DNA from: Antitrichia curtipendula
Taxonomy: Eukaryota > Streptophyta > Bryopsida > Hypnales > Leucodontaceae
Direction: 5' to 3'
Length of the DNA: 64,000 nt
NCBI GenBank assembly: GCA_951230915.1
Contig: OX579641.1
Location: forward strand, 19,880,254 to 19,944,253
In this document: positions 50,919 through 62,062 of the stretch, piece after piece
Numbering within the stretch: position 1 is the stretch's first letter
How the letters are laid out: each line of letters begins with the position of its first letter
Notes under the pieces: model-generated
Told to the model about the DNA's origin: nothing
Databases searched by the model: none
What the model saw: only the letters and a program-made list of their open reading frames with translations
Made by a program: the position numbers and the translations under genes

Positions 50919-51326
50919 AGCTTGTGCTCTTAAAGCGCCCATTTAAGGTCCGGTCCGCCTTTTTAACAGGCTTTTGTGGACGAAAATATTTTTAGATCAT
51001 TTTTCAGAAAAAGAAAAATAGATGTGGTACCTAACACAAGTGGTTTTGTATTTTTTCAAGCATTTCTGAATTACTTATGAATTTTCAAAGATTCAGGGCA
51101 TAGGCACCTATTTGTGTCCATAGGTCTTCCAAAATCTGTCCACTTGCAACTTGTAAAGAGATGTGCAAAAATCAAAGACAATGATTGGCTCGTGCAATAG
51201 AAAAACAAATTTTCCTCAATGCATTCAATTGCTAAACTGGTCCATTTAAGGATCACCCCATCTCCATTCTCCACCTAAAAGTAGGGGCGGTTTCAAGAAG
51301 ATGGGCGCTTTCAGAGCACACTACCT
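50919..51326. mobile_element. TIR element, AAAGCGCCCAT ends, copy 1
   Basis: The left end contains GTGCTCTTAAAGCGCCCAT; the inverse of the right end contains GTGCTCTGAAAGCGCCCAT. The interior ('GAAAATATTTTTAGAT', 'TTTTGTATTTTTTCAAGCAT', 'TAGGCACCTATTTGTGTC') recurs at 54966-55371. About 400 bp, non-coding; the target duplication is unclear. Confidence 0.65.
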
Positions 51327-51541
51327 TATATGCAGTGCTTCCTTAGTTCATTGGTTCAGGGTAGGGTCAATCAAAACTGAGCATGATTCCAAAAAAATCC
51401 GTGTCATTCAAATGAGAATACTAAAATTAGAGTTCGATTTTGGAAAATAGGCTACATTGAGCATTTGTAACTTTTGTATATAATAGAGTTAATGTTAAAG
51501 TGAAACCTAGTTTGTAGAAGGGGTGTCAAAGTAAGGTTTAA

Positions 51542-52120
51542 CCCCTAAAGCCCTGCTTGTCCCCTCGGGGGACAATTTGGATCCGGGTAGGTTCCTACTA
51601 TCTCAATTTGAAGTGAATTTTTTTGAGATTTTTTGAAGTTGTGTAGCTTTGCAAGAGCTTTGTGGATATATAATTTTTGTTTCAATCGGATGCCGGATGG
51701 AAAAGTTATGGTACAATGAGCAAGAAATGGAGATTGGCAGGCAGCCCAAAAAAATTACAAAAAGTCAAAATATATTTTTTTGAATTTTTTTCCTAAAAGA
51801 TTATGTTTTTACCTATACGTGAAGCTTTGATTCATTCTATTTGGACAAGGGATGAGAAAGTTATGGACAATCTTAGTTTTTTGGGCAATTTAAGCATCTT
51901 CTTGAAAAAAAACTTTTTGTTCAATTTTGAATGCTAATATCTTCCAATCCGTATGATGAAATTTGATGAAATTCTTACTACATGATCTCAAACAAGTTAA
52001 GTACAAGATCCTACGGTTAAATTTCCCAAAAAACAAAGAAATTGGCTTTCTTAAGTGAATACAATAGAAGTGGTAGTTTTGAGTGGTTTTTGGCATAAAA
52101 CACCCTCGGGGCTTTAGGGG
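51542..52120 (-). mobile_element. TTAA-flanked MITE, copy 4 (579 bp, inverted)
   Basis: It starts CCCCTAAAGCCCTGC and ends GGGGCTTTAGGGG, with TTAA at 51538-51541 and 52121-52124. The interior is the reverse complement of copies 1-3 ('GGACAATTTGGATCCGGG', 'TTGAATGCTAATATC'). Another TTAA element begins only 230 bp further on. Confidence 0.85.
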
Positions 52121-52350
52121 TTAACTTAAAATAGTACAAAAGAAAACACAACACCAAACTCCATTAGACCAAGTTTGGATGCTTCAAGGAGTTTTTTCTT
52201 GTGTTTTCCTCAGACTCCGGTTCATGGTCCCTCATTGCATACACTTTGCAATTAACTTTAATATTCAAATGTCATTTTTGAAATTCGACCTCATTTTGTT
52301 TCTATGTCATAAAAAAAATCCTCAATGATACACAATGGCATGGATTTTAA

Positions 52351-54277
52351 CCCCTAAAGCCCCAAGGGTGTTTTCTGTCCAAAACCACTCAAAACTGCCA
52401 CCTCTGCTGCGTTCACCTAAGAAAACCCAAAAATAATGTTTTTTGAAATCTAACCGTAGGATCTTGTACTTAACTTGTCTGAGAACATGTGGTAAAAATT
52501 TTGTCAAATTTTACCGTACGGATTGGAAGATATGAGCATTCAAAGTTGGAAAAAAAGTTTTTTTGAGCTCTGCCCTACAATTTCAGCTGCCTTTGACCAC
52601 CGTTTGTGGAATTTTCTTGCACTACAGACTTTGAAATTAACAACCTACCATAATGAAGGTAATATTATACACGTTTCCACCAAATTTCACCTAAAAAAAA
52701 TGTGTGGAACACATCCAAAAAAATCTTGCAATGACACACAATGTCTGGAAAAATGACAATACACTATCCATTTTTTATAACAAGTTTTTTACCTCATAAT
52801 TTCAATACTTGAAAATCCCAACGGTGAATTGGAACGTTTATTTATCTTTGACAAACTCCCCAAAAAATAATTAAAAATAATAATAATCTCTAATTCCTAT
52901 TGAATTTAGAAGACCGCGGTGAGCTAAAATCTTGTGGGCAATGGGAAAAAAAGGGTCCCAATATGTTCCCTTGAATTCCCGGTATGTTCCCCACTGCGTT
53001 CCATTGCATGGGACCTCCACCTCACCACATCATCCACCTAGAATACACTCCATGATCCATCAAGTGTTTCTTTCCACCTACTTGTCTATCAACTTCAAAA
53101 ATTCGTAACTAATTCCACAAAGGTCCAAAAAATATGAAACGACTTGGATTAGATGCGAATTCAATTTCTCTTTCTTTGAAAATTTACTGAAAAATTGATT
53201 CAAAAAGTTTAGCTTCCCCTAAAACCCAATTAGCTCAGCATGCTACATTATTCCATCCAGGTGGTGTTCTTCCTTCGGCTACCTACTGCCTGAACTGGTT
53301 TGTTCTCCTCCATGTGCCTTGTACATCTACATCAGATGGCATGAAAAATTCTGAGGCCATGAACTCACAAACTGCATCTTCTCATGCGTAAAGCCACCAA
53401 GGCCATTTGAACATCCCTGCTTAAAAAAATAATGTCAACAGCCTGCATGGGTATAAAACTTATTGTTGTTTTTGAAGACTTTGAAAATTTGTAGTTTTCT
53501 ATAGAAGGTTCCACAGATTAAAATGCTCTAGAATTTCATGTCAATTTCGTGTCAAATTTCAGTGCGCAGTTGATCTGGCGTTGTCTACTGAAGAAATCCA
53601 CAAAAATGATTTGAAATTGAACAATTTTTTTGGCAATTTGGAGGTGGGAGCATGGCGCGGCGGGCGCGGCGGGCGCAGGCACGCAGGCACCCAGGCACCC
53701 TGCCCCGCCTTTCATCAAACCAGGGCTTTTTTTTTCATTTTTGAAGAAGTGCCATAGTGGCGATATAAAATGTTACAGTGGTGCTCCAAATTGCAACATT
53801 CATCCACTTATTGGATGTATAGTATAGTTTTCATCCACAATTAGGCGATTTCATCTAATATTTTTTTTAATTTCAAAGTTGTCTGGCAATTTCATCCAAT
53901 TTTTTTGACATTTTTTATAACCTTTTTTAGCCAGATTTTTTTTTCTGGTGCAATCTGGCACCAGGAAGCCAAAAAAAAAAGCCCTGCATCAAACCCCACC
54001 TGCGACCAGAGGTGGGCGGCCAGGCACCCTCCCCCCTGCCCCCCTCAGAAGTTAACATTTTCTCCACAGCCCAGCCTGCCCTTCAACAATGATTTTGTCT
54101 TTTTTGTTAATAACTTTTTCATCCAGATTCCGATTGAAACAAAAGTTGTATATCCGAAAAGCCCTTGAAAAACCACACGTCCTCAGAAAATCTCAAAAAA
54201 ATTGACTAAAAATTGAAGTCATAGGAACCTACCCGGACCCAAATTGTCCCCCGAGGGGACAAATGGAGCTTTAGGGG
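52351..54277 (+). mobile_element. Long TTAA-flanked element (1927 bp) with nested hAT MITE
   Basis: It starts CCCCTAAAGCCCC and ends GGAGCTTTAGGGG, with TTAA at 52347-52350 and 54278-54281. About 200 bp at the left and 180 bp at the right match the 580-bp copies. The middle instead carries unrelated DNA: a part shared with 4895-4960, a G/C-rich stretch at 53648-53709 and an hAT-type MITE at 53721-53986. No transposase is encoded, so this is a composite non-autonomous copy. Confidence 0.75.
53721..53986. mobile_element. hAT-type MITE, copy 3 (266 bp) with intact 8-bp duplication
   Basis: The ends are CAGGGCTTTTTTTTT and AAAAAAAAAAGCCCTG, nearly perfect inverses. The 8-bp direct repeat CATCAAAC flanks it at 53713-53720 and 53987-53994. 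The interior matches the copies at 45036 and 45367. An 8-bp duplication with CAGGG ends defines hAT. It inserted into an existing TTAA element and its intact ends suggest recent mobility. Confidence 0.88.
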
Positions 54278-54281
54278 TTAA

Positions 54282-54965
54282 AGAAGATTTGTTTAATTTT
54301 GAGTGATCCTATCATAGTTTTGAGAGGAGCATTCAAACTGAATATTTGAAGGGATCAACTGTAAATTTATACTAACCATCACATTGCATGTTTTCACTTA
54401 CATGTTTTTGCAAATATACTCCCAACCTCAATTTCATCAAATTGCTCATAAAGGAGTATTGCATTTAGAAGACTCAAGTATTACATTAAATGAATGAGGA
54501 GTTATTTAGATGAAACATCACTCCAAACTACTCCTCTCGTCATCCAAAATATGCGGACTTTGAAATGCTTAGGGGTTATAAACTTCTAAAAGACCATGGC
54601 ATGTTTGGGGCAAAAATCGACACTTTTTAGTGCATTGAGAATGAATGAAAATAAAAAGTTTAAAAAATAAAAATTCAACATCACAAAATTGTATTGGACT
54701 ACTATGGGCATGTCTAGATTCTTTTTCAAAAACTTTGACCATGAAGGTTGCAAGATTATAGTCATTGAAGTTATTGAAGGATTTTCTTACAACTATGCTT
54801 GATTGTGTTAATTGACTTCAACTCCTCTTGAAGTGAGATTGTTGAAGCAAACATAGGTTTTACTACAATTGCATACTATATGATGTTAGTTAAATTCATG
54901 ACAAGTTTTAGAAGTAAAAAGGGATTTAGCACAATTTGCTCAAAGTTGCTAGTCCTAAAGGAATG
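54282..54965. other. Intergenic, no gene seen
   Basis: AT-rich sequence with no supported coding frame or element ends. Confidence 0.55.
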
Positions 54966-55371
54966 TATTCTTAAAGTGACCATTTAAGGGTTGGTCAACC
55001 TTTTTCACAAGTTTTCATAGATGGAAATATTTTTAGATATTTTTCCAGAGGAAAAAAAAAATAGATGTAGAACTTAACACAAGTGATTTTGTATTTTTTC
55101 AAGCATTTTTGAATTACTTCTAAATTTCCAAAGATTTGGGATATAGGCACCTATTTGTGTCTATAGGTCTATCCAAATCTGTCTACTTGCAACTTGTAAA
55201 GAAATGTGAGGAAATCAAAGACAATGATTGACTCTTGCAATAAATAAAATAATTTTTTCTTGATTCATTCAATCGCTAAAGTGTTTCTTTTAAATATCAC
55301 CTCATCTCCATTCTCCAACTAATAATAGAGGCGATTTGAAGGAAGTGGGCGGTTTTAGAGTATACTACCTA
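54966..55371. mobile_element. TIR element, AAAGCGCCCAT family, copy 2 (decayed ends)
   Basis: Similar over its length to 50919-51326 ('TTTTGTATTTTTTCAAGCAT', 'TAGGCACCTATTTGTG', 'CAACTTGTAAAGA'). The ends have drifted (left TTAAAGTGACCATTTAAGG, right GTGGGCGGTTTTAGAG). It keeps the same orientation as copy 1. Confidence 0.6.
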
Positions 55372-56045
55372 ACCTGAAAATTATAGGCAATGTAAATTTT
55401 GATAGGGGCACTTAATCAATATTCTTTTGAATTCCTTCAAAGAGAATAAAGTAGGGACACCTAAAAGCACCACTTTTTTTATTTTTTATTGTGATCAATT
55501 TCTATTATTAGACTAGTCAAAAGTTTGTATATTTTCATTTGCATTAAAAACATTTGCATTGAAATCGTATTGATGTAGGAGATGTATATACTAAGATCCT
55601 TTTTTCAAGTAGTGCTTTTACGCGCCCTAACAAATTTGTCCCTACTTTACGTGTCTGCACCTAATGTCAAAATTCAAAAAAAATTCATTCAAATTTGATT
55701 CATAGAAACCTTCATGAATTTCCAATTGCCTGTCTTATTGTCAATTTGACCTTGAGTTCAAAGAATGAATAGTCATAACATTCATTAGCCTTGAGAGAAG
55801 CTGCCGCTTTTCCTCTCTGGAGTCCTCATCCACAGAATTCATCCTCTCAGCATTAATGCAAGCTTCGGTACCGGGATAGTGACAGTTAATTATGATATTC
55901 TCTACTTTCTTTTGTTAATTTTAGGACCAAACATACAAATCTAGTTTGCCAAAACACTAAAAATCCAATGGGTAATACACTATTGTCATCTTACCATTTG
56001 CCATCAATAACTCATTTTGAGATTTCGAGTGAGAAGACACTCTTT
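55372..56045. other. Intergenic, no gene seen
   Basis: AT-rich. A short stretch near 55795-55870 ('GAGAGAAGCTGCC', 'CTCATCCACAGAATTCATC') resembles 8133-8205 and lies just before a fold-back in both places. Confidence 0.5.
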
Positions 56046-56616
56046 ATGTACACATGGGTTGGTAGGAGGTAGAACAAATCATGTGGGATAAACAAGTTAG
56101 AATTTGTTGTTTGTGAAGCACTCATAGTTAAGTCAAAAACAAATAATTTTGTTAAAAGTGAAATTTCAGACCTCATTTAGGCATAGTAGATGATTCTTCT
56201 CAAAAAAATTTGAACTAAAAGAAGTTGTTAAGTGAAGATAAGTTTCACCTCCAAAAATCCGTTTGGAATTTTGAATATCCAATCAAAAGCTATGGACAAA
56301 TTTGAGAGAGGGGTTGGAAAAATGTTAAAGAAATTGTCCATTCCAACCCCTCTCTCAAATTTGTCCATAACTTTTGATTGGATATTCAAAATGCCAAACG
56401 GATTTTTGGAGGTGAAACTTATCTTTACTTAACAACTTCTTTTAGTTCAAAGTTTCTTGAGAAGAATCATTCTACTATGCCTAAATAAGGTCTGAAAATT
56501 CACTTTTAACAAAATTATTTGTTTTTGACTTAACTATGAGTGCTTCACAAACAACAAATTCTAACTTGTTTATTCCACATGGGCTGTTCTACCTCCTACC
56601 ACTCCAAGTGTATATA
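56046..56616. repeat. Long fold-back, arms about 275 bp
   Basis: The left arm (about 56046-56324) and right arm (about 56343-56616) are inverse copies, including 'CCAAAAATCCGTTTGGAATT' and 'GACTTAACTATGAGTGCTTC' on the right against their inverses on the left. The loop is about 20 nt. It is homologous to the fold-back at 8539-8880. Transcription would give an almost perfect hairpin, so it is a candidate source of siRNAs. Confidence 0.8.
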
Positions 56617-56762
56617 TATAGCTTTCTTTACCATTAGAAACTCAAAGTAGTATTAGTTTTACACAAATGCAAGCCAAAAGTTAGAAAAACAATAAATCAT
56701 GTTTCTGGCTTGCATACATACAAAACCAATAATGTTTTAAGTTTTCAAAAAATACAATGTAT

Positions 56763-57179
56763 AAGATAGACAAGCCTATTACCACCCTGATTTGCGATCT
56801 GACTATGTTGGAGTCAACTTCAATGGGGTCACTTATTTTTCAAAGGTGTATGCATGTTTCACGAATCAAACCCAAGTGGAATTATAATTTTCTGATGAAA
56901 ATTGAAATTTCTATGAATTGTTGAAGTTGACTGCCCTGAAATTACAAATCCGCCCATGGATTAATTTATAAAAGTCAGATCAACAACCCATTACCGCCAT
57001 AGATTGTATCTATGAGCACTTGGATATCCACCAATCACTGATAGACACGTTACCCAAGCTGAATTAATGAGCTGATTTTGTCAGAAAAATAGATGGACTT
57101 AGATGAGTTTCAGGGTGGTAATGGGGCCAAAAGTCAAATGTCGGAAATAGGAAGTTGACGGGAATAGGTTGGTTTACCT
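56763..57179. mobile_element. AGGTAAACCA-ended MITE, copy 3 (decayed left end)
   Basis: The right end GGAATAGGTTGGTTTACCT followed by TA matches the family ends at 15467 and 17107. At the left, 'GACAAGCCTATTACCACCC' is a plausible decayed partner, and subterminal 'CTATTACCACCCTG' pairs with 'CAGGGTGGTAATGG' near 57110. No ORF. Confidence 0.5.
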
Positions 57180-57286
57180 TAGGTGTAGAATGCTGATGAT
57201 TGTGTGTTCGATGTAATGGGTGTTTGGACATTGGTTTTGTTTTAATTTTTAATGTATGTTGTACAGTTGCAGCCAACTAACTTACC

Positions 57287-57431
57287 CTCTGACAAATTTT
57301 GACACGTGCCCCCATAGCTACTGATGGTGTGGAATATTCCACACCATATCATCCGGCGGATGAAATGGTGTGGAATATTCCACACCATTCTGTCAGGGGA
57401 AAGGCAGCCCTTCCCTCTACTACTGAATGTT
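57287..57431. repeat. Paired 24-bp palindromes in a fold-back
   Basis: Two identical perfect palindromes (57324-57347 and 57365-57388) have the half-site ATGGTGTGGAAT. They are separated by an imperfect palindrome (TCATCCG-G-CGGATGA). Flanking 'CTGACAAATTTTGACACG' and 'TCTGTCAGGGGAAAGGCAG' are shared with the single palindrome at 9299-9322 and form weak inverted repeats (CTGACA / TGTCAG). Non-coding. Confidence 0.85.
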
Positions 57432-58094
57432 ATGAGTTGACACCTTCCCTCTTCCTTATCCAACATCATGACTTAAAATATGTTCACACTTGGTGTTAAA
57501 GGTGCTGTTTGGAATGTGAATCTGGTCCAAAAGTAGGGTCCAAAAGTAGGTCTAGGATTTCATGCTGATTGCCATGGTCATGACTGTCATAAGGATGTGT
57601 TGACTATTTGGTGGTTGTGAAAAATATCTACCAAAATATCATGATAAAATTTACCATGGGGCTGAAACATAAACACTTAAGAAATTCGGCCAATTGCAAC
57701 GTTAATGAACTCTTTACACTGCAGGCAGAGCGACATTACAAATAATTTTAATAGATAATCTGAGAAGCCTGCTCAAACAATGAAATTACTATGCGATGAA
57801 AAAGGTGATGTTTATTATCAAGCACGCATATAAGAACATACTCTCTTAATGTAATGACGAAGTATTGTACATGTACAGTATACTCTCATAAAACACTCCT
57901 ACCCTCATTAGACGGAGTATATTTGGAAATCCTGCCCTATGGAAATCGACAAAGATCTGTGAACAAACATGTAATCCTGATGAAGAGAGTACTATTGGCC
58001 ACCAGAAAAATATTAAGAAACCTCGAAATCGAAGTGCAAATGCAGTGCATCTAATCTCGTACTGTGTCGTTGCCGGTTGCTACAGATATCATAA

Positions 58095-58100
58095 GGTTTA
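58095..58100 (-). terminator. Candidate polyadenylation signal of ECHIDNA
   Basis: An AATAAA-type hexamer on the minus strand, about 160 bp past the stop codon of the ECHIDNA gene. Confidence 0.35.
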
Positions 58101-58256
58101 TTTTTCAGCCTTCCAAAAGGTTGAGTGACAAGCTAATACATCCGTCTGAGGACCGCAATTTTGACGCTTAGAAGCACTTGCTTGAGTTGTTCCTGACTTT
58201 ATAAATCACAGTAAATTACATCTTGATAAGGACCATAAGCTCGGAATACATTTGTA

Positions 58257-59690
58257 TCATACACTAAAGGCTGATTGTAGAGAACTCGTCATCCGTGAAC
58301 CAACTGTATCTCGTGCGAAGTCCTGAATCTGCTTCTTTGCATCTGAACAAAGCAATGAGGGGTCACTTCATTTATGCCAGGAATTGAATATAATTGAAAT
58401 AGTTGCGATGGGCCATATAGACTGAAGTCATTAGCAACCAGAGTCGTTTTGTACCTTTCTGACATCTAGTAAAGCCGATAATATTGGCGATGTTGAGCAC
58501 AAGAGCAACCAACACCACCAGGAGGTAGTCGAAGTTGAACTTGATGATGGCAACTAGACCGAGGCCCAACCATATAACAGGCTGCCAAACAACCACAATA
58601 TGCAGAGAACAAGATTATGATGTAATCATTACAAGAAGTCTATTTCCCATGGATACGTTGTAGCATTAAAATTTGAACTAGAACTGGGTAAAACGTTATG
58701 GGAATGGTGTTGCCCTTCATATCCCAAGGAAACGATCTGAATAGATAACTAGGAATAGATAACAGAAATCTATATACAATTATACATGCAGGGGAAATAT
58801 ATCTTCAAAGCAAGGACAACCGTTATCCGCTACTGCCCCAACTGCACTACCAATCTTAATGATTGTATGAAAAGACAACGAGCACATAGAGAGGGCAGCG
58901 AGGCATACCGAGAGGTACAATGACCACCAGAACAACCATGAATCTTTCTTATTGAGGGCTACCAAGCTCTGCAAAAAATCATGCCTCAGTCAGTACAAAT
59001 GTCTGGCAGCTGCTGTAATTATCATAAACAATCCTCGCAGTGCTATTACCCCGTTCAAATTGGATAACTCTACAGACTATTGAACTACGGATAGCAAAAT
59101 GTATAACCGGTCGCACGGATTGACGAAGTATCCAGTGCATTAAAAAACAAGATAAATAACTATATTTGTTAACTATGGGTCAATCTCCAAATAGTATCTG
59201 CTTGCGCCATAGACTGTACACCCAAGCGATGTTGAAGTTACAAACCTCCTGATCAAGAGTTTCAAAATGCCACACACTTTCACCTTCCTCGTTGATATCG
59301 TTCCACCACCGGAGTCCCACCAACAACCTCCCACTCACATTCTTGACTGTCCAGAAATCAAGTGCAACTAACAAAATCGTGATCACAAACTGAATGACAA
59401 AACTGTGTATGATCAACGAGCAAAGTACGTAAAATCCGATTGCTGAAAACTGCACGACAAACAAGAATATACTGTCAGGGCTTTCAGATTCCATGTTTCA
59501 GCATACGGGTATACTAAAGCTATTTTTAGAAAAAAAAGGTTTTCAGAGAAACGCTGAACATGAGTAGCAAGTCGAATCACTAATTTTCTATGTTGAGAAT
59601 TCATACCTTAAACACCACGCTGAAAAAAGAAACCATAGGATGTGAATACTGCTCTCCTTCCGCCTGGCCAAAACCGAACCACACAACCAT
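58257..59690 (-). CDS. ECH: ECHIDNA, TVP23-family trans-Golgi membrane protein
   Basis: Five exons on the minus strand: 59690-59607, 59449-59246, 58968-58909, 58581-58455, 58342-58257. All are GT-AG and the phases agree, giving 186 residues, the size I recall for the Arabidopsis protein. The core family signature is visible: ALDFWTVKNVSGR (57-69), GLRWWNDIN (73-81), ESVWHFE (85-91), NKKDSWLFWW (102-111) and NIANIIGFT (146-154), then a C-terminal 'SLQSAFSV'. Four hydrophobic segments lie at about 29-45, 46-63, 106-130 and 134-153. ECHIDNA works at the trans-Golgi network with YIP4 proteins in secretion of cell-wall polysaccharides and other cargo. The frame is open for 16 codons upstream of the ATG to a strong 3' splice site (TTTCTCTGTAG, about 59741), so a 5'-UTR intron is likely and a longer N-terminus cannot be excluded. 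Confidence 0.92.
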
Positions 59691-61122
59691 GAAAACCGGT
59701 AGTACTGGTTGTTTCTTTGCACGAATTTTCGTCACTCTGCTACAGAGAAAAGATAAAGGCTGTTTTTGTAAAGGAAATCTAAGTGTTTTTTAACATAAGA
59801 GCCTGATGCCTACTGTATTTTAAAACCAAATAGCCAAAATTTTATTTAGGTATCACCTAGATTTCGTTTAGATATCAGCAAGTATCACCCAAGTATCACA
59901 TGAGTGGTTAAAGAAATAACTGGCTACTTCTCAAAACTGAAAAAAAATCACTAATATTCGGTAGACAATAAACGTACAACTAAGCCCCCAAAGAAAACCA
60001 TTTCCGTAATGCATGTCTCAGAAACAAATTTGCTTACGCAGTCATTCTTCCATTTGATCCTCCTAAGCAACTGTTTCTAAAATTACAATCAATCTCAACA
60101 ACTCAAAATCGGCAGAGTTCACACCACGCAAGTATATATAAACCTTTTAACATCGAGTCCAGCATATTTTTCACAGAGAAGGAAGATACAAGAAATAGGC
60201 AGAGTTGCAGAATCCAACTCCGTCGAGACAACGACAGAAAAACTAAACTCGAGTGAAACTTAATCGATTCTCACCTAAAATTCCTCGCATCAACACAGAG
60301 ACGCACAATTGAAGAACACTGCTAATACTCCAAACAAAGACACCAAGAAACCAAGCCATGAAACAATTTCATACAGACCTGCAATTCAGGCGGACAATCC
60401 CACTCTCGTTCCTACAGCAATACAGACCCTAAACCTTCACTCAGGCCATGAAAAAATCACCAAAATATTTTTTTTAAACTCAAAACTTGCATACGTCAAG
60501 AACTACACAAAGGTAATTCCTTAACATTCCTCGAACCAGAGCAGGGATGCACAATTGAAGAAAAGGACTAAAACTCCAATGCCGACCTAAACCCTCATTC
60601 AGGCCATTTTGAAAATCGCCAAAACTACACCATAAAATGCTTACATCAAGATCTACACGAAGCAAATTCCTAACAATTCTTATACCTCTTTTCACTCAGC
60701 CCATGAAAAAATCACCAAAAGTACACTAAGAAGCCTCGACAAATGCAAAAATCAAGATCTACACAAAGGCAGTGCCATTCGCGTTCATGTAAAGAGGCCC
60801 AGGCTACCAAAGTCCTAATCAAAAACACAAGCGACTAGCGAAAATCACCATCGCAAGGCCGGTTACAGAAGCTCCGGGGATTTCGACGTGTGATGGTGAT
60901 CAGCTCATGGAATGGTACGAAAGCTTCGGAGAGAGAAGCAAACCCTGGCTATGGCGACGACCAGAAGTCACGGTCGGCGACCAGAAGTCGAATGCAAGAA
61001 AAGAGGACGGGGACCGGGAGTATTCGCCATCGACCAGACGACCACCGGTCGGAGATGTTGAGAGCTCGATCAAGAGTGGTGCTGGTAGCACAATGGACGG
61101 CTACGATATGCATACCCATTAA
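59691..61122 (-). promoter_or_regulatory. Upstream region / 5' leader of ECHIDNA
   Basis: It probably holds a 5'-UTR intron ending near 59740. The GC-rich end at about 60850-61115 is a likely first exon and promoter region; overlapping short frames on both strands there are not credible proteins. A degenerate tandem repeat fills 60281-60790. The region ends abruptly at a TTAA element (61123). Confidence 0.4.
60281..60790. repeat. Degenerate tandem repeat upstream of ECHIDNA
   Basis: Three units of roughly 120-240 bp share 'GCACAATTGAAGAA', 'ACTCCAA', 'CTAAACC(T/C)TCA(C/T)TCAGGCC', 'ATGAAAAAATCACCAAAA' and 'ATCAAGATCTACAC'. The units are at about 60281-60520, 60521-60676 and 60677-60790. In the likely transcript it would fall in the 5' leader or its intron. 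Confidence 0.7.
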
Positions 61123-62062
61123 CCCTTAAATACCCATGGCACCATATTTTGGTGTCTTCTAAAATTTGAAGTTGTAAACTAGTGTCGCAAATTGTGCCAT
61201 TCATTTTCTAGGTGGTTTATTTTCCACAATCCCCTCTAACGGGAAAAATCATCATAATTAGGGATTATGAATTTCTCATCTACCTTAATGGATGATCTAT
61301 GCATTATTTTCTCAATTGTCATTCATTTGTGCATTTCTTGATGGTGACTTACGTCAAACAATCCCCTCCTCATCAGGATTTATGGAAAAAAAATTGTCTT
61401 CTTCATCAAACTATTTTTTGCCATAAATCTCGATGAGAAGGGGATTGCCCTATACAAATAAAATCATATCAAAGTATTATTTGTAGTATTTATTAACTGA
61501 TTGAATATAATTTAAATTCTATTTGAAGTTTTAAATTTTTATTTTTATTTTTTTAAATTGAAGGTTTTTCTATTGAAGATCTTGTGCAACTGAAGAATAA
61601 CTTTCCATTGCAAATCTTGATGTTTTAGTGTTAAAGATTCTTGGAGATGGACCTCAAATACATACATTAGATCTTAGGGAATAAACCACAATTTGGTATT
61701 TCATTTAAATAAATTGTAGAGTAGATTTTAAGAAGATATAAATTGCTTATAGTTTTACAAGTTAAGTCCTTCAGCCTTGTTTTTTTCTTTACCTCAATTT
61801 TAAATTTGACATGTATAAAGAGGATGAAAGACTTCAAATCACTTTCACAATTATAACACCTTCATGATCAAACATTAAAATCTTTCAATCCATAAGTAAT
61901 ATTGTTGTATTTCCTACATAATCCATATTAATACACCTAGTTTGAATTGATATTGTTCCTAAAAAGAATAAAATTTAATAAAATTGATCAAAATTTGGTT
62001 TTTTATATAGTTTTGAGTATATTTCTTGAAGCTCAAAAAAACCTGCCTTGGGCATTTAGGGG
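61123..62062. mobile_element. TTAA-type element next to the ECHIDNA promoter (940 bp)
   Basis: TTAA (61119-61122) precedes CCCTTAAATACCC; the right end reads GGGCATTTAGGGG followed by ATAA. The interior ('GTAGAGTAGATTTTAAGAAG', 'GACTTCAAATCACTTTCAC', 'TAAGTAATATTGTTGT') matches the old element at 3752-4526. No ORF. It abuts the GC-rich upstream region of ECHIDNA. Confidence 0.65.

Noticed and set aside
57324..57388. CRISPR-like repeat-spacer structure
   Set aside because: Only two palindromes with one spacer in eukaryotic intergenic DNA; explained as a fold-back repeat shared with 9.3 kb.
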